Source of the DNA: Nocardia sp. MH4
GTDB taxonomy: Bacteria > Actinomycetota > Actinomycetes > Mycobacteriales > Mycobacteriaceae
Direction of reading: 5' to 3'
DNA: 64,000 nt
Assembly (NCBI RefSeq): GCF_019266065.1
Contig: NZ_LPNR01000118.1
Location: 3,085-67,084 of the forward strand
Under the pieces are notes generated by a model. That model searched no databases. It saw nothing but the letters and a program-made list of their open reading frames with translations, and was not told the origin of the DNA. The translations under genes were made by a program, and so were the position numbers. Shown piece after piece: positions 30,529-38,272 of this stretch (position 1 is its first letter; each line of letters opens with the position of its first letter).

Positions 30529-31230
30529 ATGACCGCCGTACTGCTCGCCGAAGACGACGAGGCGATCGCCGCGCCGCTGTCGCGCGCTCTCGGCCGCGAG
30601 GGCTACACCGTCACCGTCGAACGGTTCGGTCCCGCGGTGCTGCGCCGCGCGCTCGAGGGCGACCACGATCTGCTGATCCTCGATCTCGGCCTGCCCGGCA
30701 TGGACGGGCTGGAGGTGTGCAGGCAGGTCAGGGCCAGCGGCGCCGATCTGGCGGTGCTGATGCTCACCGCCCGCACCGACGAGGTCGACTTCGTCGTCGG
30801 GCTGGACGCGGGCGCCGACGACTACGTCGGCAAGCCGTTCCGGCTGGCCGAGCTGCTGGCCCGGGTGCGCGCGCTGCTGCGGCGCAGCGGCATCGGCGAC
30901 GACGCGGTGGAGGTCGGCGGGATCCGGCTCGAACCGGCCGCGCGCCGGGTGCTGGTCAACGGCGCCGAGGTGAACCTGGCCAACAAGGAGTACGAACTGC
31001 TCAAGGTGCTCATCGACCGGGCCGGTCAGGTGGTGCCGCGCGAGACCATCCTGCGCGAGGTCTGGGGCGACGCGGACCTGCGCGGTTCCAAGACCCTGGA
31101 CATGCACATGTCCTGGTTGCGCCGCAAGATCGGCGACGAGGGGCCGATGGCGGAGCGGCGCATCGTCACGGTGCGCGGGGTCGGTTTCCGGCTCAACACC
31201 GACGGGCCGTCGAGCCAGGGCCGAGGCTGA
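30529..31230 (+). CDS. OmpR-family response regulator
   Basis: A 233-aa regulator. The receiver has the acidic pair at residues 9-10 (AEDD), phospho-Asp D52 in LILDLGLPG, Thr in MLTART and Lys in YVGKPFRLAE. Residues 130-225 are the winged-helix output domain (LANKEYELLKVLIDRAG, RGVGFRLN). The kinase gene follows nine bases after the stop. Confidence 0.93.
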   Translation: MTAVLLAEDDEAIAAPLSRALGREGYTVTVERFGPAVLRRALEGDHDLLILDLGLPGMDGLEVCRQVRASGADLAVLMLTARTDEVDFVVGLDAGADDYVGKPFRLAELLARVRALLRRSGIGDDAVEVGGIRLEPAARRVLVNGAEVNLANKEYELLKVLIDRAGQVVPRETILREVWGDADLRGSKTLDMHMSWLRRKIGDEGPMAERRIVTVRGVGFRLNTDGPSSQGRG

Positions 31231-31238
31231 TCAGGGCA

Positions 31239-32546
31239 GTGCGCCGCCGCATCCTGCGCTCGATCCTGACCGTGCTGACCATCACCACGGTGGTGCTCGG
31301 CGTACCGCTGATCTACACCGCGTGGCTGTGGGTCGAGGACATCACCCGCAACGATCTGCAGAGCCGCCTGGAACGCGTCGCCGCCGAGGTGATCGCCCAG
31401 GAGCGCGGCGACGGCACCGTGCACGACGGTCTGGATGTGCGCGCGATGCGGGCGCTGGTGCCCGAGGGCGGCAAGCTGACGATCGTCTATCCGGCGCCGC
31501 ACGACAACGCCGCGCGCACCGACATCGGCGTCGACCACGTCGACGATCCCCTCGTCGAATCGCTGTCCATGGGCACCTCCGGTTCGCTGCGGCTCGAGGT
31601 GCCCGCCGGGCCCATGCACGCCCGGCAGGAGCAGGCGGTGGCCGCGGTCGCGCTGGCCGTGCTCGCCTCGCTCGGTGCCGCGTTCTCCGTCGCGGTGGTG
31701 ACCGCGCGCCGGGTCGCCGACCCGCTGCGGGACGTGGCCGCCCGCGCCGCCCGCCTGGCCATGGGCGACTTCCGGCCCGACCCGCGCAGGCACGGCATCG
31801 CCGAACTGGACCGCGTCTCCGACGTGCTCGATTCGGCGACGGTCGAGATCGCGGGCAGGCTGCAACGCGAACACGCGCTGGTCGCCGACGTCTCCCATCA
31901 GCTGCGCAGCCGGCTGACCGCCGTGCGCCTGCGCCTGGACGAGCTGTCCACCCACGCCGACCCCGAGGTGGTGCACGAGGCCGAGGAGGCGATGGCGCAG
32001 GTCGACCGGCTCACCGACGCCATCGACGACCTGGTGCGGGCCTCGCGCGACGAGGACGCCGCCGACCGCGATCCGGTCCCGGTGATGGCCGAGCTGCGCG
32101 GTGTCATGGCCGAATGGGCGCACCCGTTCACCGAGGAGGGGCGCGAACTGCGGCTGATCGGTGACGAGTCGCTGCGTGCCCCGATCACCGGTTCCCGGCT
32201 GCGCGAGGCCGTCGCGGTGCTGGTCGACAACGCCCTGATGCACGGCGGCGGCACCTGCACGGTGTCGGTGCGCACGGTGCCGACGATGAGTTCGCGCGAT
32301 CCGCTGATCTGTGTGGAGGTGGCCGACGAGGGCGAGGGCGTGCGCGACGAGCTCGCGCCGCACATCTTCGATCGGGGTTTCTCGGCCGGTGGTTCGACCG
32401 GTGTCGGCCTGGCCCTGGCGCGTGCGCTGGTGGAGGCCGACGGTGGCAGGCTGGAGCTGCAGCGTCGCCGTCCCGCGCTGTTCGCGGTGTTCCTCGGCTC
32501 GAAGGTCAACCGGTCGCCGAACGCGACCCTCACCGAGCCGCGCTGA
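31239..32546 (+). CDS. Sensor histidine kinase
   Basis: A 435-aa membrane kinase. Two transmembrane segments, about 8-30 (ILTVLTITTVVLGVPLIY) and 125-150 (VAAVALAVLASLGAAFSV), frame a short sensor loop. A HAMP region follows (RRVADPLRDVAARA). Phospho-His is H220 in VSHQLRSRLTAVRLRLDEL, and the ATPase part shows the N box VLVDNALMHG, G1 VADEGEGV and GVGLALARALVEADGG. GTG at 31239 fits the first basic residues before the membrane helix. It converges with gtrA, one base apart. Confidence 0.92.
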   Translation: MRRRILRSILTVLTITTVVLGVPLIYTAWLWVEDITRNDLQSRLERVAAEVIAQERGDGTVHDGLDVRAMRALVPEGGKLTIVYPAPHDNAARTDIGVDHVDDPLVESLSMGTSGSLRLEVPAGPMHARQEQAVAAVALAVLASLGAAFSVAVVTARRVADPLRDVAARAARLAMGDFRPDPRRHGIAELDRVSDVLDSATVEIAGRLQREHALVADVSHQLRSRLTAVRLRLDELSTHADPEVVHEAEEAMAQVDRLTDAIDDLVRASRDEDAADRDPVPVMAELRGVMAEWAHPFTEEGRELRLIGDESLRAPITGSRLREAVAVLVDNALMHGGGTCTVSVRTVPTMSSRDPLICVEVADEGEGVRDELAPHIFDRGFSAGGSTGVGLALARALVEADGGRLELQRRRPALFAVFLGSKVNRSPNATLTEPR

Positions 32547-32547
32547 C

Positions 32548-33096
32548 TCAGCTCCGGCCGAGCGGTTCCTGTTCCTCTTCGATGAGTTCCTCGAGCTCGG
32601 CGACGATCTCGTTCATCTCGTCCGGGAACACCCAGCGGCGCATCGCCCAGAACCGGAACGCCATCTGCAGCAGGTTGCCGATGATGAACGCGCTGACGAA
32701 GTCGGCGATGTTCTCGACCAGGAAGCTCACATCGGGCTGGCGCAGATCGAGGACGTAGCTCGAGATCCACAGTGGAATGTTGCTCAGGATGACGCCGATG
32801 CCGCTGACACCGAAGAACAGCAACGCCTCGTGATGTTTCTCTCGGCCGCCGCGATTCTTGAACGACCATTCCCGGTTGAGAATGTAGGACGCGATCACCG
32901 CGACGACCCCGGAAATGATCTTGGCGGTGACCGGTTTGTCGGCCAGCACCGTCCATTTCAGGAGGTAGAACAGGCCGCTGTCGATCACGAACGTCGTGGC
33001 ACCGACGATGGCGAACTTGATCAGCTCTTTATGCCGGAACGCTAGCTCGCGCAGGCGCGGGGGAAGGACGCTGACCACGTCGTCGACGATTGACAC
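32548..33096 (-). CDS. GtrA-family membrane protein
   Basis: A 182-aa protein with four predicted membrane helices (KFAIVGATTFVIDSGLFYLL first) and an acidic C-terminal tail (ELIEEEQEP). GtrA proteins are thought to move lipid-linked sugars across the membrane during cell-wall glycan synthesis. The GTG at 33096 lies right after a TACACT-like -10 on the minus strand. It matches the mycobacterial gene between the PH-domain gene and purK. Confidence 0.85.
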   Translation of the reverse strand: MSIVDDVVSVLPPRLRELAFRHKELIKFAIVGATTFVIDSGLFYLLKWTVLADKPVTAKIISGVVAVIASYILNREWSFKNRGGREKHHEALLFFGVSGIGVILSNIPLWISSYVLDLRQPDVSFLVENIADFVSAFIIGNLLQMAFRFWAMRRWVFPDEMNEIVAELEELIEEEQEPLGRS

Positions 33097-33135
33097 GAGT
33101 TCCGAGTGTACCGGTAGCAAAGATTCGCATTCGAC

Positions 33136-34362
33136 ATGACAACATTGCACGACGTGAGTGCACGTTCGTTCGATCCGTCTGCCATGCCCACCGTCACGAT
33201 GGTCGGTGGTGGCCAGCTCGCGCGCATGACGCACCAGGCCGCGGTCGCCCTCGGCCAGCGTCTGCGGGTGCTCGCGGAGCGCCCCGAGGACCCCGCCGCG
33301 CAGGTGACCCCCGATGTCGTCCTCGGCAGCCACGACGATCTGTCCGCCCTGCGCAAGGCCGCGGTCGGGTCGCACGCGCTGACCTTCGATCACGAGCACG
33401 TGCCGACGGCACACCTCGAGATCCTGGTCGCCGAGGGCGTCAATGTGGCCCCGCCGCCGCAGGCGCTGATCTTCGCGCAGGACAAGCTCGCCATGCGGAC
33501 CAAGCTGTCCGCGCTCGGCCTGCCGGTGCCCGCGTTCGTGGAGGTCACCGCGCCCGCCGACGCGATCGCCTTCGGTGACGAGCACGGCTGGCCCTTCGTC
33601 CTCAAGGCCGTGCGCGGCGGCTACGACGGCCGCGGCGTGTGGATGCCCGCCGACGCCGCCGAGGCCGAGCGGCTGGTCACCGACCAGCTCGCGCACGGCG
33701 TGCAGCTGCTCGCCGAGGCGAAGGTCGACCTCAAGCGCGAGCTGTCGGCGATGGTCGCGCGTTCGCCGTTCGGTCAGGCGGCGACCTGGCCGGTGGTGGA
33801 GACCGTGCAGCGCAACGGGCAGTGCGCGGTGGTCATCGCGCCCGCGCCGGAGCTGGCCGAGGAGACGGCCGCCAGGGCCGAGACGATGGCGCTGGAGCTG
33901 GCCGCCGGGCTGGGTGTGGTCGGGGTGATGGCGGTCGAGCTGTTCGAGACCCACGACGGCGAGATCCTGGTCAACGAGCTCGCCATGCGCCCGCACAACT
34001 CCGGTCACTGGGGCATGGACGGCGCCTGCACCGGCCAGTTCGAGCAGCATTTGCGCGCGGTGCTGGACTACCCGCTCGGCGACACCACCCCGCTCGCCCC
34101 GGTGACGGTGATGGCCAACATCCTCGGCGCCCCCGCGGCGCCCGAGATGTCGATGGACGAGCGCCTGCACCACCTGTTCGCCCGTCTGCCCGAGGCCAAG
34201 GTCCACCTCTACGGCAAGGGCGAACGCCCCGACCGCAAGATCGGCCACGTCAACATTCTCGGCGAGAATGTCGACGAGGTCCGCGAGAAAGCCGAACGCG
34301 CCGCCCACTGGATGTCGCACGCGGTCTGGACCGACGGCTGGGACCCCCACGCCGAATCCTGA
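33136..34362 (+). CDS. purK: N5-carboxyaminoimidazole ribonucleotide synthase PurK
   Basis: A 408-aa ATP-grasp enzyme that carboxylates AIR to N5-CAIR in purine synthesis. TVTMVGGGQLARMTHQAA forms the first nucleotide motif, FVLKAVRGGYDGRGVW the ATP loop and LVNELAMRPHNSGHW the metal-binding region. ATG at 33136 is used; ATG at 33184 (MPTVTMVGG) is possible. The second step enzyme purE is downstream after a 189-base gap that carries a large hairpin. Confidence 0.93.
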   Translation: MTTLHDVSARSFDPSAMPTVTMVGGGQLARMTHQAAVALGQRLRVLAERPEDPAAQVTPDVVLGSHDDLSALRKAAVGSHALTFDHEHVPTAHLEILVAEGVNVAPPPQALIFAQDKLAMRTKLSALGLPVPAFVEVTAPADAIAFGDEHGWPFVLKAVRGGYDGRGVWMPADAAEAERLVTDQLAHGVQLLAEAKVDLKRELSAMVARSPFGQAATWPVVETVQRNGQCAVVIAPAPELAEETAARAETMALELAAGLGVVGVMAVELFETHDGEILVNELAMRPHNSGHWGMDGACTGQFEQHLRAVLDYPLGDTTPLAPVTVMANILGAPAAPEMSMDERLHHLFARLPEAKVHLYGKGERPDRKIGHVNILGENVDEVREKAERAAHWMSHAVWTDGWDPHAES

Positions 34363-34424
34363 AACACTCCACGGCATCCGCGACCACACGCCGAACCCGA
34401 ACCACCCCAACGGCATTCGTGATC
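34350..34424 (+). repeat. Imperfect direct repeat at the purK 3' end
   Basis: Two units of about 38-40 bases, 34350-34385 (spanning the purK stop) and 34386-34424, share CACGCCGAA and ACGGCAT blocks with about three quarters identity. It looks like a duplication of the end of purK into the intergenic region. Confidence 0.5.
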
Positions 34425-34440
34425 CCTACGTTCTCGGCCG

Positions 34441-34501
34441 CCTCGCCTCCGAGGGGCGAGACGTAACGCCGAAGGCGAAGTATCGCCCCTCGGAGGCGAG
34501 G
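34441..34501. repeat. Large perfect inverted repeat between purK and purE
   Basis: Nineteen-base perfect arms (34441-34459 and 34483-34501; left arm CCTCGCCTCCGAGGGGCGA), a 23-base spacer with its own small CGCC-GAA-GGCG hairpin, and partial extension outward (TCGGCC/GGCCGA). Not a typical terminator: no T run follows and purE continues in the same direction. It may be a mobile hairpin repeat or an attenuator between the two genes. Confidence 0.7.
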
Positions 34502-34551
34502 TCACGAGGCCGAAAACCGCGGCGCCAGCCGCCGACAACACAGGAGCGCAC

Positions 34552-35058
34552 GTGAGCAACATCGGTCCCCAGGTCGGCCTGATCATGGGCAGCGATTCCG
34601 ACTGGCCGACGATGGAGGCCGCCGCCGAGGCGCTGGCCGAGTTCGGCATCCGTTTCGAGGTCGGCGTGGTCTCCGCGCACCGCACCCCGCAGCGCATGCT
34701 CGACTACGCGCGCGACGCCGCGGGCCGTGGTCTGCAGGTGATCATCGCCGGCGCGGGCGGGGCCGCCCACCTGCCGGGCATGGTCGCCTCGGCCACCGCG
34801 CTGCCGGTGATCGGCGTGCCGGTCCCGTTGAAGTACCTCGACGGCATGGACTCGCTGCTGTCGATCGTCCAGATGCCCGCGGGTGTCCCGGTCGCCACCG
34901 TCTCCATCGGCGGCGCCCGCAACGCCGGCCTGCTGGCCGTACGCATCCTGGCCGCCCACGACCCCGCCCTGCGCACCCGCATGGAGCAGTTCCAGGCCGG
35001 CCTCGAGCAGATGGTCCTGGACAAGGACGAGGCCCTGCGCACCAAGCTCCTGGGCTAG
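34552..35058 (+). CDS. purE: N5-CAIR mutase PurE (class I)
   Basis: A 168-aa enzyme that moves the carboxyl group of N5-CAIR to give CAIR. GSDSDWPTMEAAAEAL, the SAHRTP motif with catalytic His, and AGAGGAAHLPGMVAS are fully conserved. The GTG at 34552 has AGGAG a few bases upstream. It uses the product of purK. Confidence 0.95.
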   Translation: MSNIGPQVGLIMGSDSDWPTMEAAAEALAEFGIRFEVGVVSAHRTPQRMLDYARDAAGRGLQVIIAGAGGAAHLPGMVASATALPVIGVPVPLKYLDGMDSLLSIVQMPAGVPVATVSIGGARNAGLLAVRILAAHDPALRTRMEQFQAGLEQMVLDKDEALRTKLLG

Positions 35059-35101
35059 ATCCCGGTCGGGACCCGTCGTGGCCGGTGACTACGGTGGTCG
35101 G

Positions 35102-35761
35102 GTGGCACACGACGATGCGGCGCAGTTCCGGCTCACGGTGGTGGATCAGGCGTTGCGGTTGTTCGCCGAGCGGGGGTACGAGGCGACGACGGTGGACGAG
35201 ATCGCGGTGGCGGCGGGGATCTCGCGGCGGACCTTCTTCCGGCAGTTCCGGTCCAAGGAGGACGTGATCTTCGCCGATCACGAGTTCCAGCTGGCCCTGG
35301 CCGAGGACTCGTTGCGGCGGGCCACGGGTGATCCGTGGGATGCGGTGTGTGAGGCCGTGATCGGGGTGTTCGAGCGGTTCACCCAGTGGCGTGACATCGC
35401 CGCGCGCCGGTATCAGGTGGTGCGGCGGGTGCCCGCGCTGCGCGAGCGCGAGATCGTGACGGTGTTCCGGTACGAGCGCCTGTTCACCGATTTCCTGCGC
35501 GAGCAACTGCCCGACGAGCCGGACCTGGTCCGGGTCCAGTTCACCGCCGCGGTGACCGCGACGCACAACTATCTGCTGCGCCGGATGGTGCGCGGCGAGT
35601 CCGCGGCCGCCGTCGCCGATCTGCGCACCGAACTGGCCCTGATCCCGCGCGGCAGGCCGGCGCCGACCCCGCGCGAGGAGCTGGTCCTCGCGGTCTTCCC
35701 CCGGGACATGCCGCCGCGCAAGGTCGCCGACCTGATCACCGCCCAGCTCGGTAACCTGTGA
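35102..35761 (+). CDS. TetR-family regulator, probable fadE25 regulator
   Basis: A 219-aa regulator. The DNA-binding domain is at 12-58 (FAERGYEATTVDEIAVAAGI, then SRRTFFRQFRSKEDVIF). A C-terminal ligand domain follows. GTG at 35102 is placed just behind a TACGGT box. It lies directly upstream of fadE25, whose promoter carries two related palindromes; the inference is that this protein binds them and answers to acyl-CoA or a similar ligand. Confidence 0.85.
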   Translation: MAHDDAAQFRLTVVDQALRLFAERGYEATTVDEIAVAAGISRRTFFRQFRSKEDVIFADHEFQLALAEDSLRRATGDPWDAVCEAVIGVFERFTQWRDIAARRYQVVRRVPALREREIVTVFRYERLFTDFLREQLPDEPDLVRVQFTAAVTATHNYLLRRMVRGESAAAVADLRTELALIPRGRPAPTPREELVLAVFPRDMPPRKVADLITAQLGNL

Positions 35762-35789
35762 GCGCCGCTTCGGCGGCGCGAAGGATCGG

Positions 35790-35804
35790 TGACACTGAGT
35801 GCCA
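35790..35804. promoter_or_regulatory. Operator-like palindrome 1 upstream of fadE25
   Basis: TGACACT-G-AGTGCCA, six of seven positions symmetric. It lies 51 bases upstream of the TATAAT box. Confidence 0.6.
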
Positions 35805-35840
35805 CTGGCATATCCCCATGTAGGGGTAGAGTGCCGGGCG

Positions 35841-35846
35841 TATAAT
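35841..35846 (+). promoter_or_regulatory. -10 box of the fadE25 promoter
   Basis: A perfect TATAAT in a high-GC background. It lies between the two palindromes, 80 bases before the ATG. Confidence 0.65.
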
Positions 35847-35856
35847 CGAGCCGAAT

Positions 35857-35871
35857 TGGCACTGGGTGCCG
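35857..35871. promoter_or_regulatory. Operator-like palindrome 2 upstream of fadE25
   Basis: TGGCACT-G-GGTGCCG with perfect GGCAC/GTGCC arms, just downstream of the TATAAT box; a repressor here would block initiation. It shares the GGCACT/AGTGCC half-site with palindrome 1. Confidence 0.6.
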
Positions 35872-35926
35872 ATGTAGGACGCGCTGTTGACCGCAGCGAT
35901 CACCACCACGACCAGGAGAGTGCCCG

Positions 35927-37084
35927 ATGGCGGGAAACCCGGATTTCAACCTGTTCCAGCTCGAGGACTTCCACGATGAGCTCCGTGGCGCCATCCGTGG
36001 CCTCGCCGAGAGGGAGATCGCTCCGTACGCCAAGGACGTCGACGGCAACGCCCGCTTCCCCGAGGAGGCGCTGACCGCCCTCAACGCCGCCGGCTTCAAT
36101 GCCGTGCACGTGCCCGAGGCCTACGGCGGCCAGGGCGCCGACTCGGTCGCCACCTGTATCGTGATCGAGGAAGTCGCCCGCGTCTGCGGCTCGTCCTCGC
36201 TGATCCCCGCCGTCAACAAGCTCGGCACCATGGGCCTGATCCTCAACGGCTCCGAGGAGCTGAAGCAGAAGGTCCTCGGCGACCTGGTGAACGGCAAGAT
36301 GGCCTCCTACGCGCTGTCCGAGCGTGAGGCAGGCTCCGACGCCGCCTCCATGCGCACCCGCGCCAAGGCCGACGGCGACGACTGGATCATCAACGGCTCC
36401 AAGTGCTGGATCACCAACGGTGGCAAGTCCGAGTGGTACACCGTGATGGCCGTGACCGACGCCGAGAAGGGCGCCAACGGCATCTCCTCGTTCATGGTCC
36501 ACAAGGACGACGAGGGCTTCGTCGTCGGCCCGCTCGAGCACAAGCTGGGCATCAAGGGCTCGCCCACCGCCGAGCTGTACTTCGAGAACTGCCGCGTCCC
36601 CGGCGACCGCATCGTCGGCGAGCCCGGCACCGGCTTCAAGACCGCGCTGCAGACCCTCGACCACACCCGCCCGACCATCGGCGCGCAGGCCGTCGGCCTG
36701 GCCCAGGGCGCCCTGGACGCCGCGATCGCCTACACCAAGGATCGCAAGCAGTTCGGCAAGGCCATCGCCGACTTCCAGAACACCCAGTTCATGCTGGCCG
36801 ACATGGCGATGAAGGTCGAGGCGGCCCGCCTCATGGTCTACACCTCCGCGGCCCGCGCCGAGCGTGGCGAGAAGAACCTCGGCTTCATCTCCGCCGCCGC
36901 CAAGTGCTTCGCCTCCGACGTGGCCATGGAGGTCACCACCAACGCCGTCCAGCTCTTCGGCGGCGCCGGCTACACCACCGACTTCCCGGTCGAGCGCATG
37001 ATGCGCGACGCCAAGATCACCCAGATCTACGAGGGCACCAACCAGATCCAGCGTCTGGTGATGTCGCGCCAGATCCTGCGCTGA
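35927..37084 (+). CDS. fadE25: Acyl-CoA dehydrogenase FadE25
   Basis: A 385-aa FAD flavoprotein that oxidises acyl-CoA to enoyl-CoA in beta-oxidation. ALSEREAGSDAASMRTRA, WITNGGKSEWYTVMAV and GSPTAELYFENCRVP are substrate and flavin motifs; the catalytic base is E369 in QIYEGTNQIQR, typical for short/medium-chain enzymes. AGGAGA precedes the ATG. It ends the block shared with mycobacteria. Confidence 0.95.
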   Translation: MAGNPDFNLFQLEDFHDELRGAIRGLAEREIAPYAKDVDGNARFPEEALTALNAAGFNAVHVPEAYGGQGADSVATCIVIEEVARVCGSSSLIPAVNKLGTMGLILNGSEELKQKVLGDLVNGKMASYALSEREAGSDAASMRTRAKADGDDWIINGSKCWITNGGKSEWYTVMAVTDAEKGANGISSFMVHKDDEGFVVGPLEHKLGIKGSPTAELYFENCRVPGDRIVGEPGTGFKTALQTLDHTRPTIGAQAVGLAQGALDAAIAYTKDRKQFGKAIADFQNTQFMLADMAMKVEAARLMVYTSAARAERGEKNLGFISAAAKCFASDVAMEVTTNAVQLFGGAGYTTDFPVERMMRDAKITQIYEGTNQIQRLVMSRQILR

Positions 37085-37106
37085 TCGCGGCGCGACAAGC
37101 GCGAAT

Positions 37107-37140
37107 CCGTGGCCCCCGGCGAACTCGCCGGGGGCCACGG
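37107..37140. terminator. Hairpin terminator after fadE25
   Basis: Sixteen-base arms at 37107-37122 and 37125-37140 (core GTGGCCCCCGGCGA and its complement), with a two-base loop, 22 bases after the fadE25 stop. Confidence 0.8.
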
Positions 37141-37195
37141 CTGTTTCGCGGGCGATCCCGCGGCGTTATCTCGATAGTCGCCGCGTAGGGGGCGA

Positions 37196-37224
37196 TTGAT
37201 GATCGAATTGTGGCTGTTTATTAA
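37196..37224 (+). promoter_or_regulatory. Probable sigma-A-type promoter of the NRPS locus
   Basis: TTGATG (37196-37201), 17-base spacer, TATTAA (37219-37224), in an AT-rich island that differs from the surroundings. This places the transcript start near 37231, giving a leader of about 200 bases. Confidence 0.6.
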
Positions 37225-37237
37225 CAGGAGAAGCGAC

Positions 37238-37290
37238 CGAGAAATTTTCTCGACACCAGAGGGTTATTTATTCGTGCCCTGGGCGCGAAT
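37238..37290. promoter_or_regulatory. Two palindromes in the NRPS leader
   Basis: CGAGAAA-T-TTTCTCG (37238-37252) is a perfect 15-base palindrome near the expected start of transcription. ATTCGTGCCC (37270-37279) and GGGCGCGAAT (37281-37290) form a second one with one mismatch. Both look like repressor sites. Neither matches an iron-regulator (DtxR/IdeR) box. Confidence 0.55.
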
Positions 37291-37387
37291 CGTTTCGCCG
37301 CCTCCGTGCAATATACCAAGACAGGTGGGATCCAACTGAGCCGTCGGGGTCGTCGAATGTGGCCGATGTCGAATCCTCCTGAGTAGA

Positions 37388-37410
37388 AAAGGGCTTTGAG
37401 CTGGCCCTTT
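37388..37410 (+). promoter_or_regulatory. Leader hairpin, possible attenuator
   Basis: AAAGGGC (37388-37394) and GCCCTTT (37404-37410) with a nine-base loop, placed 27 bases before the start of the small ORF. A weak T-rich run follows. Confidence 0.45.
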
Positions 37411-37436
37411 GTCCTTCTATAGCAGGAGTCGGCAAC

Positions 37437-37562
37437 ATGGTGCATAGCGCTGGAGTCGTCAATGGGCCGGGCTGCCTCGAATATTCGAGTGGCCCGCTAC
37501 TCGCGTGCACGGCGATGCTTCGGAGAATGCTCGACCTCGTGATATGGCGAGGTGAATCATGA
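37437..37562 (+). CDS. Small 41-residue leader ORF coupled to the NRPS operon
   Basis: A 41-codon frame that begins ATGGTGCATAGC and reads MVHSAGVVNGPGCLEYSSGP, followed by a 21-residue part containing LLACTAMLRRMLDLVIW. AGGAG at 37424-37428 lies eight bases before the ATG, as good a ribosome site as any in the window. Its stop overlaps the ATG of the next gene (ATGA, 37559-37562), so ribosomes would pass straight on. A 14-base palindrome (CTCGAATATTCGAG, 37476-37489) lies in the frame. I do not recognise it; it could be a leader peptide, a very small accessory protein, or only a coupling device. Confidence 0.55.
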   Translation: MVHSAGVVNGPGCLEYSSGPLLACTAMLRRMLDLVIWRGES

Positions 37563-38272
37563 CCGAGGTAATTTTCGGATCCCGCTCGGGAATGAGCTGG
37601 TACCCCCTGTCGACTGCCACGGAGAGCTCGCGTTTCACGCAGGCCACCCTGGACGGGGTCCGCGCCTGGGCACGCGACCATCTGACCCAGCCGCTCGGCG
37701 AGATCGGGCGCGACGGTCCGGTCTGCCCGTACGTCGGCCCGGCGATGCGACGCGACCTGATCTGGGTCGGCCGGGTCGCGGGCGCGCGACCGTGGCCCGC
37801 CTACGTGCGGCTGGTGTTGTCCGACGCGCTGGAACTGTTCCCGAAGCTGCCGCCGGACGTCGGTGGCGCCGCCGTGCTGCGCTGCCTGGTGACCGCGATG
37901 CCCGAGCTGCACGACTACACCCTCATCGACGACCTGCACGACCAGCTCAAATCGGAATTCGTCGAACGCGGTCTCATGCTCGGGCAGTTCTACCCCGGCT
38001 GCACCCAGCCGGGACTGTGGAACCGGGAGTACCACCCGCTCGACTCGCCGATTCCGATGCTGGTGGTGCGCACGATGATGGCCACCGACTTCCCGTTCCT
38101 GATCGCGCGGCCGGAGTGGATGTCGGCCTACGTCAAGAAGTTCGCGCCCGGCCTACCCGCGCATGTGCGCCGGGTCGTGGTGGGCAGGCTCATCGCGAAC
38201 GCGAGTACCGAGGTACCCGCGTACTACGACGAGGAACTGCACGGGATCAGTGCGGGGAGCGCCGGGCGATGA
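37559..38272 (+). CDS. Unknown protein of the NRPS operon
   Basis: A 237-aa soluble protein without signal or membrane segment. Visible conserved-looking elements are CPYVGPAMRRD (56-66) and GCTQPGLWNREYHPLDSPIP (147-166), followed by MLVVRTMMATDFPFL. From memory it may belong to a family of unknown function (DUF6875-like) seen next to peptide synthetases, but I cannot confirm this. It overlaps both the small ORF before and the NRPS after by ATGA, so the three are made together; a tailoring or accessory role in the peptide pathway is inferred. Confidence 0.75.
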   Translation: MTEVIFGSRSGMSWYPLSTATESSRFTQATLDGVRAWARDHLTQPLGEIGRDGPVCPYVGPAMRRDLIWVGRVAGARPWPAYVRLVLSDALELFPKLPPDVGGAAVLRCLVTAMPELHDYTLIDDLHDQLKSEFVERGLMLGQFYPGCTQPGLWNREYHPLDSPIPMLVVRTMMATDFPFLIARPEWMSAYVKKFAPGLPAHVRRVVVGRLIANASTEVPAYYDEELHGISAGSAGR

